NCBI GenBank assembly: GCA_963971575.1
Contig: OZ020616.1
Coordinates: 1,694,924-1,758,923 of the forward strand
Direction: 5' to 3'
Origin: Liopterus haemorrhoidalis
Taxonomy: Eukaryota > Arthropoda > Insecta > Coleoptera > Dytiscidae
DNA length: 64,000 bases
Position numbers and translations under genes: made by a program. Positions 13,601 through 24,020 of the stretch are shown here, in pieces; position 1 is the first letter of the stretch; each line of letters starts with the position of its first letter. The notes under the pieces were generated by a model. That model was not told the origin of the DNA. It saw nothing but the letters and a program-made list of their open reading frames with translations, and ran no database searches.

Positions 13601-13757
13601 TTGTAGTGTTATACCGGTTACTATATCTGGACATACGAATGCCCCAGCTTATATGATGGGAGAAAAGGCGGCGGATATTATTAAAAAACATTGGTTGCCT
13701 AAAAAATATAATTGGAAGAAAAATATTGGTCGCTGGAGGAAGAATAAGAAATATTAA
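6672..13757 (+). CDS. Secreted GMC oxidoreductase, glucose dehydrogenase-like (GMC-2)
   Basis: Three exons: 6672-6846, 8873-9097 and 12250-13757, both introns phase 1, 635 aa. Exons 1 and 2 have exactly the GMC-1 lengths (175 and 225 nt). The signal peptide is [26 protein letters not shown] at 72-77 binds [14 protein letters not shown] at 143-153 is signature 1, and [15 protein letters not shown] is signature 2. Active-site candidates are H551 (HFSGSAKMG) and H595 (SGHTNAP). Exon 3 is near-identical to GMC-1, with differences concentrated around the substrate-side loop after [13 protein letters not shown] (for example TASSVQS versus TPLSFQD) and in a shorter basic C-terminus. Introns of 2,026 and 3,152 bp carry a Helentron-like element, a minisatellite, a mariner remnant and a foldback. 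It looks functional; expression across a 3-kb repeat-filled intron is the open question. Confidence 0.9.
6847..7576 (+). other. GMC-2 intron 1, 5' part, nothing recognised
   Basis: Begins with long T runs and a short TA run near 7475. Small open stretches show no family I know. It looks like ordinary intron or decayed repeat. Confidence 0.4.
7577..8505 (+). mobile_element. Helentron-like non-autonomous element, family 1 copy A
   Basis: The 5' end TTTTTAGGGTTTTGTAGGTA is followed by a (GTCT)n microsatellite at 7627-7662 and a conserved body. The 3' end has ATACCTGCGAAACCCT (inverse of the 5' subterminal AGGGTTTTGTAGGTAT at 14 of 16), a hairpin near GTGTGAATATTCACAC, then TTCACATCAATTTTT. Helentron-derived HINE elements have subterminal inverted repeats, a 3' hairpin, microsatellites and T-rich targets. 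No ORF. A tRNA-like module occupies about 8110-8218. A second partial 3' end follows at 8507-8545. The element sits in GMC-2 intron 1. Confidence 0.65.
9098..9485 (+). other. GMC-2 intron 2, 5' part
   Basis: AT-rich intron. CAGGGCCGGTTCAAGG near 9240 resembles an hAT-type terminus, but its partner was not found. Nothing else is supported. Confidence 0.35.
9486..10402. repeat. About 77-bp minisatellite with dimeric higher-order units
   Basis: About 12 units, each with TTTTACTAGAAGCCTGAAGT, GCCGCCCAGTAAAAAA, a T run and a C-rich block. The motif AGAAGCCTGAAG or a close variant recurs near 9506, 9581, 9654, 9739, 9813, 9890, 9970, 10046, 10124, 10200, 10281 and 10358. From about 9890 to 10281 two alternating unit types (CTAGAAGCCTGAAGTGCCTCC and ATCAGAAGCCTCAAGTACCGG) make a dimer of about 157 bp. 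All lie in GMC-2 intron 2. Apparent ORFs here are artefacts of the repeat. Confidence 0.85.
10403..10841 (+). mobile_element. Mariner family M1 copy B, 5'-truncated
   Basis: Starts abruptly in the helix-turn-helix region ([21 protein letters not shown]), continues with a stop at ELIL*DRH and SLGIN, then after a deletion resumes at [19 protein letters not shown] and ends GEYFEKQ. The right terminus AACCCTCGTA matches the family end in copy C. The minisatellite abuts its left side directly. Confidence 0.8.
10960..12220. mobile_element. Foldback element with about 300-bp inverted repeats
   Basis: The arms 10960-11267 and 11912-12220 are inverse copies, starting ATAGGTAGAAGTAGGAAATA on one side and ending with its complement on the other. 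Each arm carries CTGAAGA, a GCCAACA/TGTTGGC hairpin and GAAAC, a hammerhead-like core. The loop region holds three diverged direct repeats (near 11295, 11525 and 11700) sharing GTGCGTACCA or GTACGTACCA. No transposase. Such cores occur in Penelope-like elements, so two inverted Penelope-type terminal repeats are one reading. Lies in GMC-2 intron 2, ending 29 bp before exon 3. Confidence 0.75.
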
Positions 13758-13801
13758 ATGTTGTAATGTAGTATTATATTGTTTATTATTATACAAATCT
13801 T

Positions 13802-13807
13802 AATAAA
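13802..13807 (+). terminator. GMC-2 polyadenylation signal
   Basis: AATAAA lies 45 bp after the GMC-2 stop codon. It is the closest canonical hexamer. Confidence 0.55.
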
Positions 13808-14017
13808 AACCAAAATAAAAATTTAAATTTATAAGAATCATTGGGAGCGTTTAGAGAATGCAACTGTTGAGAATGTTGACTTTAGCGGTTTGCTGAATTA
13901 GTCCATTGACTTTACGCTTACTGCAAGCAATGTTGATATTATGATTAATAGAATTATATTCTGTCCTTGCCAATAAGGCGATTCTATTGACAAGTTGCTA
14001 AGCAACTATTATTATTA

Positions 14018-15085
14018 TTTTTAGGGTTTTGTAGGTATGACCAAAAAAACCTTACACCGTCATTTTGTCGTCTGTCTGTCTGTCTGTTCGGTAAAAATTG
14101 TAGCCAAACGGCTAAACCTAGAGAGTTGAAATTTGGCATGCTTATACAACTCTTTGACCCGCACATAGGAAAAATACTAAAACATCTAAAAAACACATCC
14201 CCGTAAAAATATAAACAAATATAAAAGCTGTTAGTACGTGGATTAATGATTTTGCAAAATAAATTATTTTGATGAGATTTTTGCCAAAATTCTGCATAAA
14301 AAATTTGTCCCACACCCGGTAGCTCAGATGGTTTAAACTAAAAATCTGAAAAAATTCTAATTAATGTACATTGGTGTGAACCGAAGTAGTACAACAGGAA
14401 TTTATGATCAGATTATGTTTTCGGAAAATAACGCATTTTTTGTGTTTTTTTGTTGAAGATGTACAAAAGTTATAGTTATGTAATAAATTAATACACTATA
14501 CTAGAAGGCGTATCCTAGTATAATGGTTAGCTTGCTCGCTTTGTACGCAGCTAACTAGGGTTCGTTCCCGGGCAAAGGAGACAATTTTATTTTTTGTTTT
14601 TTTCATTTTTATTTTGTTTAAATTATTTTGTCAAAATTCTAGTTATATTTTGGCAAATTGCATTTAATTTTTAAGAACGTAAATTTAATAACCAGTTGGA
14701 ATTGTTGGAATTATATTTTTAATCTATGTGTCATGTATACGAAACCAGAGGGGCGGGACATATGACTTAAAACAAGCAATGGAAGCCATAGGCGCAATTT
14801 TCAAAATCATAATGAACCTTGCTTTATAAAAAAATACTGCACATATTGAGAAACCTAAATAATGGTATTAGGAATTCGAATTAATATTAACAAAAAAATA
14901 TTTTAATATAAAATTTGTTTTTAAAGCTCTTAGATTAACAGGATAAATTATATATAAAGATATTGTTCATTTTTCCGTGATTACTACAAAGCAAAATTTG
15001 TTCTACACACTCAGCATGCCACCGTCACTTATTATATACCTGCGAAATTCTGCAATGTGTGAAAATTCCCACTTCATATCAATTA
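14018..15085 (+). mobile_element. Helentron-like family 1 copy B
   Basis: Same layout as copy A: TTTTTAGGG 5' end, GTCT run at 14070-14088, conserved body, tRNA-like module at about 14475-14585, then ATACCTGCGAAATTCT and the 3' end near 15085. The GTCT run is much shorter than in copy A, as expected of a microsatellite. Confidence 0.65.
14510..14590 (+). other. tRNA-like module inside Helentron-like copy B
   Basis: TAGTATAATGGTTAGC resembles an internal A box and GGGTTCGTTCCC a B box, 43 bp apart centre to centre. A possible acceptor stem GTATCCT/AGGAGAC pairs at 6 of 7 positions. The T-arm pairing is poor and no anticodon arm is convincing, so this is not called a tRNA gene. Confidence 0.45.
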
Positions 15086-15485
15086 TTTAGCGTATATAGA
15101 AAGGCACCTATAGTTTATAGCCGGTTGCAAACGGCTAAGCAGAACCTGTTATTTATATAAATATTTTTGCATAAGTTATTTGATATAAGCAGGAATTGAA
15201 CTCACGTCCGTACCCTTGCTTAGTGGCCAAATAGTAAGTACAAACGATTTAATTCAGCTACAAGCTTATTGATAGATATTTTTTTTCTTCATAATATTTT
15301 GCTATTCTTTGAATTGCAAATACTAAATTTCATTCATTTAGTACCATTCTCTACAGTAACTTTCCTAAAAATATTCATTCATTCGAAGAAGTATATAGAA
15401 CAAAAAAGATATGTTTTCTTATTATAATTTGTTGTATCAAATTTTTAATATCAATTCAATAATAAGGAAGTAGGAAATATGTTAC

Positions 15486-15547
15486 TATACTTATTATATA
15501 CCTGCGAAACCCTGCAATGTGTGAAAATTCACACTACACATCAATTT
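15486..15547 (+). mobile_element. Helentron-like family 1, detached 3' end
   Basis: ATACCTGCGAAACCCT, then GTGTGAAAATTCACAC and CATCAATTTTTTT: the family 3' terminus without a body. The stretch 15086-15485 between it and copy B shows nothing else recognisable. Confidence 0.6.
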
Positions 15548-15593
15548 TTTTCAATGATTTTAAGTAATGTTTAAATTTAAAGGAGAGCTGGTG

Positions 15594-16388
15594 CAATAGA
15601 CCATATTAGTGTGTCGTCACATACATGTGCTGCCATCTGAGAGTTGAGTCCTTTTGAAGTTTAAAATACATGGGACATTACTTTTGTTACCTTAATTTTA
15701 TAAATATTTTCAATTTTGGAGCAAAAAATATGTATTTTTGATAAATATATACTAATATATACAGTCCAGACACTTTCTATTATAGAATAATGATTTTATA
15801 AATATATAAATAAGGATTCGAAGATATATTTATAGGTTACGTTTTTAAAAAATATGAAAATCGGAATATCTTTAGTATTTATTTAATTAACACTAAGTAA
15901 TCATTAATATTTTGTTTTAGAATGCATATTGGTGTATTGTTTTGCTCCGAATTGTAACAATTACATCTACATTTTTATTGCAAATTTTTTCGTTTTTTGA
16001 CAGATGAAAATGAAAAACAATAATGGAAAATTAAAAACAACATATTATTCCTTTAAACCATTTAGATATGGCACACACACTTATTGCTATGCTACTTGCC
16101 ATAATAACGATTATTAACGTAAATTTTTCAAAATTAACCTGCAAAATAATATTGTTCTGCAAAAATAATGACATATTAAATTATAATGTATAAAATAAGA
16201 ATTTTAATAAATAAATATTGACTTGTAGTTTTGATGTGAAGCACTCTCTTACTTTGAAAACTTAATTTATATTTCCAAAATACAATTTAACAAAAAAACA
16301 ACATGCTAAATTCAAATAAAAGGAATCCAACCGCGAGACGGCAGCACTGAATCCCATTTTGTGACGTAGTTACTAATATGGTCTATTG
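15594..16388. mobile_element. 795-bp TIR element, family N1 copy 1
   Basis: Ends CAATAGACCATATTAGT and its exact inverse ACTAATATGGTCTATTG. A second copy lies at 40967-41794 with the same interior, including GTGCTGCCATCTGAGAG and CGAGACGGCAGCACTGAATC. No transposase; superfamily not assigned because the duplication is unclear. Positions 16389-16772 hold nothing I recognise. Confidence 0.75.
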
Positions 16389-16772
16389 GGCATTACATCC
16401 TGATACATACGTACCAATAGACAAGTGTATGACAAGCATATTATGTCATATCACATGTCACTTTCCATATCGTAGAGCTTAGTTCAAAGCGTATTCACTA
16501 GTACGATACCTTCACAAGGCGTTATTAATTGTGGGGAGGTTTCAATCAGTTGATGGGTCAGTCAATAGCAATTTGCTTCAATCATCACATCCAATACTCA
16601 TTAAACATATGCTTAGGATGCTGATTGATTCTTGTTATAACACAGAACACTCACTATACATCAGAATCAACAGTCAGTCCATTTAGATAATTAACTGCAA
16701 GTACTCTTTCGCGATAAATATATTAAGTTTGAATGTATAAAACCATTATAATGCAAATGTGTTCTTTAGCTT

Positions 16773-16908
16773 TTTTTACCGACCGCCAACATATATAAGG
16801 GAGGTGTTTCTCAACCTTCAGTGTTTCCCTACATCACCCTACATCAGTGTTTCTGATGTAGGGTGATGTAGGCCCCCCCCAAAATAACTTAAATATGGTC
16901 TGCGGCCC

Positions 16909-16959
<51 letters not shown>

Positions 16960-18830
16960 CTTACCATAATTATGAAACCCTAAACCGGGACAAGAACGGG
17001 AGCTAGGGCAAAGGAAAAAATTTAACCACAAAAAATTGTTTTATTATTAAGTCTTACAAAAGAAATATGCAGATGGTCTGCTGCAGCAGAAAGTTAATTA
17101 TTTTATTTATTCTACCAGTACAACAAATATTTTTAAGAGCAGGTTCTAACTTATAAATTGTTGTTGCTATACCAATATAATTCAATATTCATTTAGTCAA
17201 TAATGGGGATTTATGAAAATGATTTAAAAAATAGTTTTGTTTCTCTAGTTATAGCCGATAGTGTATGCATGTATGTGTTTCTATATTGTCCATAGAAGCA
17301 CATTCTACATAACAATGACTTACATTATAAAATTAACAAAAATTTCTACAAATACCTTTCCAGTCACTCCAATTTTGGTTTGCTTGGAGTCCAAACACTA
17401 AGGTCCACATTATAACATACTATTTCAAGTATTTTCTGCACTTTTATCACTTAAAAATAAATAAAAACGTCAGAAAAAAATGAAGACGCCACTTGCAAAA
17501 ATCACGTATCACTACGTATCAAGATGGCTTATCATGATAAAGCTCATTAAGGAATATAGTCATTGACAATTAATAAATAAGGAACAGAATTGCTTAAAAT
17601 AATTCTTTATGAGAATAAACACATATATTAATATTTTATCAATAGTATACAGGTGGTTGAAATTGAACTACCGGGCCCAATATACTATTTTTTTATTATT
17701 GAAGATATGGTATAACGTTAAATTTGGAAGTTACTTGGTACTACATGATCGCAAATAGTTTATATTATATTATATTATCTTTATATAAATAGTTATACAT
17801 TTTGATTGAGGATTTATTAAAATTTCAGAGCTATAGCGTTGGAGACACGGCCTTTATGTTAAAATGGGAGGACAGAGGTGATAATAGGATGACTTTTGGG
17901 CTATCAATGATAATTTTGAGATCTCAGAAAGGGATGAAAATTACTATTGGAAGTATAATAGAGTTATCTCTCGAGAATTTTATGCAGGTTAATCTTTTTA
18001 TTTATGGGTTCATTTGGAGGGCTAAGGTGTCCCCCCCCGGGCAACATGACCTTAAGCGAGGGAGGGATCTCAAGGTGTATCAAGATAGAGGAAACACGAT
18101 TTTTCTCGAAAAGACGATGTGTGAGCAAGTTGGGAAAAAAAATTGGTGACCAGAGTTTACCCAAATAATTGGACGGTAGTATTTAAATTTTTAGAATAAA
18201 CCGGAAGTACAGGATATCAAGGACAACTTTGATTTTTTATATAGGAACGTTGGGTATAATTGGATAAAACTTTTGAAAAAAAACAACCTTTACATAAACA
18301 TGTTTTTAATATCTGTTACGATTACCTATAATGGCTTGCAAGTATTTTTGTTTACAAGTGTTCCATTGTTTCAAGTTGCTTTCCATTTTGAACACTTTCG
18401 CATCTTTACTCTTTAGCTAACAGTAGCTCGGAGCATAACAAAAAATATTGCAAGTTCAAGTCGTACCTACTTGAAAGTACTTGAAGTACCTCCAACGCGA
18501 ACCGTTTTAATTAGTTTAAATTAGTTGTCAAAATAAGTATAATTTATTTTATTTAAGTTTAAAAGGTATATTTTAATGAATATAAATGTCATATATTTAT
18601 GAATATATCTTGCAAAATTGAGCGTTTTTCTATTATAATTTCATGCTTCGATTTTATATGACTTCGCGGCCCCCCGGTTGAGAAACGCTGCCCTACATAA
18701 CGTTTTGACTATTTTTAGCATGATGTCTGTCGGTCTGTCTGTCGGTCCGTGTACACATGCAGAGCAAATTCGGCTAAAAGGATTTTTATGAAACTTCATA
18801 TTTAAGCTTTTGACATTAATGATACGCTCG
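16773..18830 (+). mobile_element. Helentron-like family 2 copy a, split by an hAT insertion
   Basis: Starts TTTTTTACCGACCGCCAAC, continues to ATAAGGGAGGT, and resumes at 18691 with CCCTACATAACGTTTTGAC and a GTCTGTC microsatellite at 18724-18748. The hAT at 16845-18690 splits it. About 30 bp at 16808-16836 are scrambled relative to other copies. Similarity ends near 18830; a separate stretch of the same family resumes at 19630. Confidence 0.65.
16845..18690. mobile_element. Non-autonomous hAT with 8-bp duplication
   Basis: Begins CAGTGTTTCT and ends AGAAACGCTG, flanked by CCCTACAT at 16837-16844 and 18691-18698. That octamer is single in undisrupted family 2 copies. A (TA)n run lies at 16912-16956 and C-rich blocks sit near both ends. 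The open frame at 17802-18149 resembles nothing and is probably chance. A related right end occurs at 32100-32291. Confidence 0.8.
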
Positions 18831-18859
18831 AATACGCAGTCTGGTGATCAAATATAGTA

Positions 18860-19624
18860 TTGGACGCCAATAGCGCCTAGGCACTCTAGAAAATTTTTGA
18901 ACTTATTACATATGTTCTAGTGTTGAATTTTTGTTAGAATGTCTATAGAAGTTGTGAAAAACTATAAAAGTAGAACAAATTGTAGTGTTTTTGGCTGTCA
19001 TTCAAGACAGGACAAAGATAGGCATCTTAGTTTTTTCTTTTCTTAAGTAAAATGGAGGGAAAGTTAATATTAAGTCCATATTGCGTAAATATTTGGTTAC
19101 GGACAGCAGGAAGGCATGGGAATATATTTTGAGTTAAAAAGTAATTGATACTATGCGAGTTTGTTACATTTACATTTACATTTATCGCAGAAAACAAAAC
19201 TGCACTACTATGCTTGCATCTGCAAGTTGCATATTTAACTTTTAGCTGCTCTTGTCCAACTAAAACTAATTTTATTTCATGAGACAATGAACATAATGCA
19301 CTTGTATGCAAACAGAATCGATGTATTGTAAATTCAGATGACCGACACTCAAATGTAACACCTGTCCAACTACAAATTACACTTCAATAAATCTACTGAA
19401 ATTAAAGTTTAAATACTTTAATTTGATGCCCAACTTCTGATATACACCTCGATACATGTGTAGCGCTTAAAATTAAAAAAAAATCGCAAATATTTACTTG
19501 CATTTTTATAAAATAAAAATGTGCTGTGCTTAAATTACCCTCTTCGCTATTAGCATATTGACAGCTGAGTACTAGAGACAACAGCCATATTGCCTTGGAG
19601 CACAGCGACGCCACCGGTAATGTC
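18860..19624 (+). pseudogene. THAP zinc-finger remnant of a transposon
   Basis: Frame 18939-19046 reads MSIEVVKN, then CSVFGCHSRQDKDRHLSFF before a stop. The CxxxGC start followed by LSFF is the beginning of a C2CH THAP finger, the DNA-binding domain of P-element-like transposases. The next segment (about 19050-19120) has residues like SILRKYLVTDSRKAWEY in another frame. The catalytic part is absent. It lies between two pieces of Helentron-like family 2, so it is probably an inserted, internally deleted element; its ends were not resolved. Confidence 0.45.
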
Positions 19625-19629
19625 ACTTC

Positions 19630-19968
19630 TCAATTTTTAGCATGATGTCTGACGGTCTGTCTGTTTGTCGGTCCTTGTACACGTAATTACAACTTCATAT
19701 TTAAGCTTTTGACATCAATGTCACGAGTTGATCAACTTTTGGTAAAAATCGGTTAACTAGAAATGGGAGTTTACTCGTGTCGGTTTTAAGATTTATGCGA
19801 ATATTTCACATCAGAGAAATATTTCGAAAAAAATGGATTTAACAAAAGTTGCTATAAAAGCAATAACTAACAACTTTTATTTCAGACATTTTTTGATGAA
19901 GCAGCATAAATTAAACAAGTACTTTGTGATGGCGGTCGTCCTGTGCTGTCCACAGCTGATTTTTCTTT
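19630..19968 (+). mobile_element. Helentron-like family 2, 3' half
   Basis: Contains TAGCATGATGTCTGACGG with a GTCTGT run, GTCACGAGTTGATCAACTTT and the 3' end GATGGCGGTCGTCCTGTG, CCACAGCTGATTTTT. GGCGGTCG is the inverse of the family 5' motif CGACCGCC. Confidence 0.65.
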
Positions 19969-20243
19969 AGAGGTATAGAAGCAAGTGCTTAAAAGAAATA
20001 CTGATTGTTATGGATTTATTTTAAGTTTAATTAGTTCCCCGCGTTTTGACTGTCGTTATTTAAGTTTGCATTTTGCAACAACATATTTGTGTCGGTTAGC
20101 AAACAGTCATGTGACAGTTATCTGACGATAGTATTGCAATCAAAGGTCCAGGGATATTTGAGGTCACACCCTAAATCAGCTAAACTTATACCCTAAAGTC
20201 AATATATCCCTTTAAAGTTAAATAGTTATCAGAAACTCTAATA

Positions 20244-22479
20244 CGAGGATTACCTCTTATATTTTGGAATTGCTCTAAACTAGTGCTGCCATCTGGCAAC
20301 TGATGCTTCTATCGTAAAGTTTGATATTTTTTATGATATACGTACTCAGAACATTTTGACGTACGAGCGCTATTTGTGTTGTTTACAGTAACTTGAAAAA
20401 ATTCATTTCGGCTAAAAATGGAATTAAAACATTTTCGAGCGATTATTTTTTATAATTTTCGACGTGGAATAACCCAATACCAGTGCATTGATGAAATTAA
20501 TTTTACTTTTGGCGATGAAGCACCATCAAGGACTACTGTTTATCGATGGTTTGCCAACTTCAATCGTGGCCGTAGTTCGCTTAAGGGCAAATTTCGTGGT
20601 CGTCCAAAATCGTTTATGTTCCGGAAACAATGATGCTGTGAACTGATACTGCAAGATCGTCATGTGACTTATCGTGAGGTAGAGGTATCCTTGGGCATTA
20701 GTGGGACCATAATACATTCACTATTGCATGAACATTTGACTGTCAAAACGATTTTTTTCGCGTTGGATCCCACATATTTTGGCAATTGCAGTGGAAAATG
20801 GCTCAATCGGAGTGGGTAAAGTGCTTCGAAAATTGGTTTAAACGCATGCAAAAATGTATTGATCTTTATGGATGTACCAGGTCTACAAGTATGAAATGCG
20901 GATTTTTTTTAAAAATAAAACACATTAAACTCAAAAGAACGGTAAAAGTTTATTTATTTAAAGTATGCTCCATTAGAAGTTATACATTTTTACCATCTTT
21001 CAGGCAATTTGTGAATACCTCGCCAGTAGAACTCTTCCCCTTTCCCCGCAAAACATTCATCTAGCCATTCTTTCACATTTTCCTATGAACAAAAGTGCTG
21101 CTCGGCAAGTGCGTGACCCATCGATGCGAACAAGTGGTAATCTGAAGGGGCCAAGTCTGGTGAGTAAGCGGCATGGGGTAGCACTTCCCACTTGAGTGCC
21201 TTCAATGTGTTGCAAACTGCTTTTGCCTTATGTGATGGAGCGTTATTGAGAAGAAAGATTACCTTGTGCTGTCTTCTTTCGTATTGTGGTCATTTTATGA
21301 GCAGCGAATGGTTCAATTCGATCAGCTGTTGTTGGTAGCGTTGGGTATTAACTGTTTCACCAGGTTTTAACAATTCATAATAGACCACACCCTTTTGGTC
21401 CCACCAAGTACAGAGCATTGTCTTTTTGCCAAAGCGATTCGGTCTTGCAGTTGATGTGGATGATGAGCCTGGGTTCACCCATGATTTTTTGCGTTTGGGA
21501 TTTTCAAAATAAATCCATTTTTCATCGCCAATAATGATACGATGCAAAAAAGACTTTCTTTTGTATCGTGCAAGCGATATCTCATTCAATGCATGTAGAA
21601 CCCATCTGCCGACTTTCTGGATCTTACCCATCTGTCGTAGGCGATTGGAAACAGCTTATTGACTAACGCCTAACTGCTCTGCTAGTTGTTTTTGTGATTG
21701 ACTATCGTCTTCCTGTAGCAATGTTTCCAATTTTGTATCTTCATATTTTTTTGGAGGTTTTTCATGTTCTTTGTCTTTAAGATCAAAGTCACCACTTTTG
21801 AAACGCCGAAACCATCGTCCACACGTATCTTGCGATGGAGCATATTCACCATAAGCTTCTCGAAGCAGTCGATATGATTCAGCAGCAGTTTTTTTCAAAT
21901 GAAAACAAAACAGTAGTACTGTCCGCGAATACTCTTTATTTGGCACAAAATTTGACATTTTTAACACAGTAAAACAAAACTATATGATCACTTTTCAAAT
22001 GATAACCTATACGCATTTGACACTTAATGATAACTTAACAAAACGCCATATGTGTTGAAACTTTGAGCTATACACTCTGATTGCGCGGCAAGTTTGAAAA
22101 AAATCCGCATTTCATACTTGTAGATCTGGTAAACAAATAAGGGATTTATTGTTTAAATAAAACTCAGGTTGTTCACAGACTATTTTATTCTAAGTATTCA
22201 CTCTTACAACGTAAGAAAACATCTGATCTATCAAATTCTACGTGTGTTTTATAAAAACCAATTAGTGTAATGAGCCGTCATCATTATCGTTAATAAGTCG
22301 TCATGATTAGTAGGTCCGGATTACGGATTGCATCTAGATAACATTTTATGGTGACGTAACAGGGCTTCGTGGAAGGCTAGATGCTAACATGGATAATATT
22401 TTGAAAAATAATAAAGCTACTTTTGTTGATAAATAATTGTTTTTGATCTCAAATCCTGAAATATAAAAGACAACCCTCG
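20244..22479 (+). mobile_element. Mariner family M1 copy C, most complete, with nested Mos1-like element
   Basis: TIRs CGAGGATTACCTCTTATATT and the inverse ending CAACCCTCG, flanked by TA. Transposase N-terminus at 20418-20630 ([36 protein letters not shown]), then deletions and the C-terminus ([15 protein letters not shown]) up to about 20872. The transposase is interrupted there by the element at 20877-22129 plus 256 bp of unidentified sequence, and the family tail resumes at about 22390. Confidence 0.85.
20877..22129 (-). mobile_element. Mos1-like mariner (mauritiana subfamily), inactivated
   Basis: TIRs CCAGGTCTACAAGTATGAAA and CCAGATCTACAAGTATGAAA, resembling the Mos1 end, with TA duplications. 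Length 1,253 bp against about 1,286 for Mos1. One minus-strand frame from 21967 covers nearly the whole transposase: MSNFVPNKEYSRTVLLFCFH, WFRRFKSGDF, IIGDEKWIYFENPKRKK and SPDLAPSDYHLF. At least four in-frame stops interrupt it (near 21656, 21290, 21090 and 20990); the one near 21290 fits an Arg CGA to TGA change. The second catalytic Asp is Asn (LLNNAPSH where HDNAPSH is expected). Cannot be autonomous. Confidence 0.9.
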
Positions 22480-23375
22480 TATCATTAGAAAAATAATAAA
22501 AACTCTGAGCCTAAATTGTAAATGTTTAGAACGGACGTCATCAAGATGGCTACCGACCCGTCAGCTGATTGTAACCTACAACAATGTTGAAAATATATTT
22601 ATTTATTGAACCTGTTACAAAGGATATTTGGTCAAATAATTATTTCGGAACATCGAAATTCATGAATTTTTGAAAATAATTGTTGAATTTAGACCCACCT
22701 GGTTTAAAATAACGTAAGTATAAAAACAATGTTTAAATTGACTAAATACAATGTTGCTTTGAATTTTAAACAAACTTTAAATCATTTGAATGTTTTCAAT
22801 TTATTTAATATTTATTATAGTTGGTATATTGAATTTTCTATTTATTTTTTCTAGGCAGCCAATATATATTCAATTCTATTGAAAATTGTGCTTTGTAAAT
22901 TGTTAGATAAAACATGACATGCAAAATAACAATGTTGGAATTATTATATTGAAAACATAAATTAAATTCCATGATTTATATCTATGTAGAAATATTTTGT
23001 CAGGAAAACAAATGAATATATTGAATATCGATAATTCATACATTCTATATTAAATTATATTATTTCTACCAAGTTAAATGTCAAATGGTCTCAGTTAACG
23101 CAATCTCTAATATACTTTAAAAGCATGAGCTATCATAAAATAGTTTTTGGTTTCTTGGCCTGGTACTACGAGCCCTGTCCACTATCAGTTGGCCCAGCTA
23201 CGAAATTTTTACTTATTGGTGTTCAATTAACAGAATGCGAATAGCTTATGAAATCTAGGTAATATTTTATTTTCAATTAAACATTTTAGAGATTTACGAT
23301 TAATATTTACAACTATTAAAGTAAATTAATAAGAAAAAAATAATATTTCCATTGGAAATCCATTAACTTGGAAAC
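22480..23375. other. Intergenic or intronic sequence, nothing recognised
   Basis: AT-rich with no open frame of note, no repeat end and no RNA gene that I can identify. Confidence 0.4.
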
Positions 23376-23379
23376 CTAT

Positions 23380-23965
23380 TTCAGAAGTTACCACTGGGTA
23401 ACGTCACCTTTCATTTTTATAACGGCATTAATTCTTCTAGGCGTAGTATCTACAAGGTCTTGGCATTGTCGAGGAGTAAAATTATCCCATATTTCTTGAA
23501 GCTTTAGTTTTAATTCTGGAATTATTCTAGCCGGTGTTATACGCAATCGTTTTTTCATTTCGTGCCAAAGTGTCTCGATGGGGGATAAGTCTGGGCTACT
23601 TGAAATTCACTCTAAAAGTGGAATAGAATGATCACGGAACCATTTCAAAGATTTTTTTGACTTATGGTAAGCGGCTCCATCTTGTTGAAAAATAAAATCC
23701 TCTCCAGAGATTAATGCATGTTCCATAGTTGGAAACAGAGACTCCTCTAAAATACTTAAATATTTGGCTGTGTTAACAATGCCATCGATAAAGTGAAGTT
23801 TTCCTACACCTCTTGCAGACATTGAACCCCACACCATGACATATGCTGGAAATTTCACCTTCCTTTTCAAGCAATCGGGATGATATGCTTCATGTTTCTG
23901 ACGAACAACTCTGCTTCGGTTGTCCCCTACACAGACTTCAAACCTAGACTCATCGCTTGTATCAT
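23380..23965 (-). pseudogene. Tc1-like transposase fragment (DD34E)
   Basis: Minus strand reads DESRFEVCVGDNRSRVVRQ, then VMVWGSMSARGVGKLHF, IFQQDGAAYHKSKKSLKWF, and after a stop SPDLSPIETLWHEMKKRL to near 23385. The first Asp (DESRF), second Asp (QQDGA) and Glu (IETLW) are all present. A TGA replaces the expected Trp (near 23607). The N-terminal DNA-binding part and TIRs are missing. Confidence 0.8.
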
Positions 23966-24020
23966 AAATTTGGGGTGCGTCTTATCGTCCGGTGCGTCTT
24001 ATGGTCCGAAAAATACGGTA
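23966..24020. mobile_element. MITE terminus fragment
   Basis: On the minus strand this reads CCGTATTTTTCGGACCATAA followed by two GACGCACC repeats. I know this type of terminus as a widespread MITE end in animals. Only one end is here, abutting the Tc1 fragment. Confidence 0.45.

Noticed and set aside
14510..14590. A functional tRNA gene
   Set aside because: A and B boxes and six acceptor pairs are present, but the T stem is mostly unpaired, no anticodon arm is convincing, and it lies at the module site of a repeat.
17802..18149. A 115-codon open frame inside the hAT element
   Set aside because: No domain, composition like random AT-rich DNA, and absent from the related fragment at 32100.
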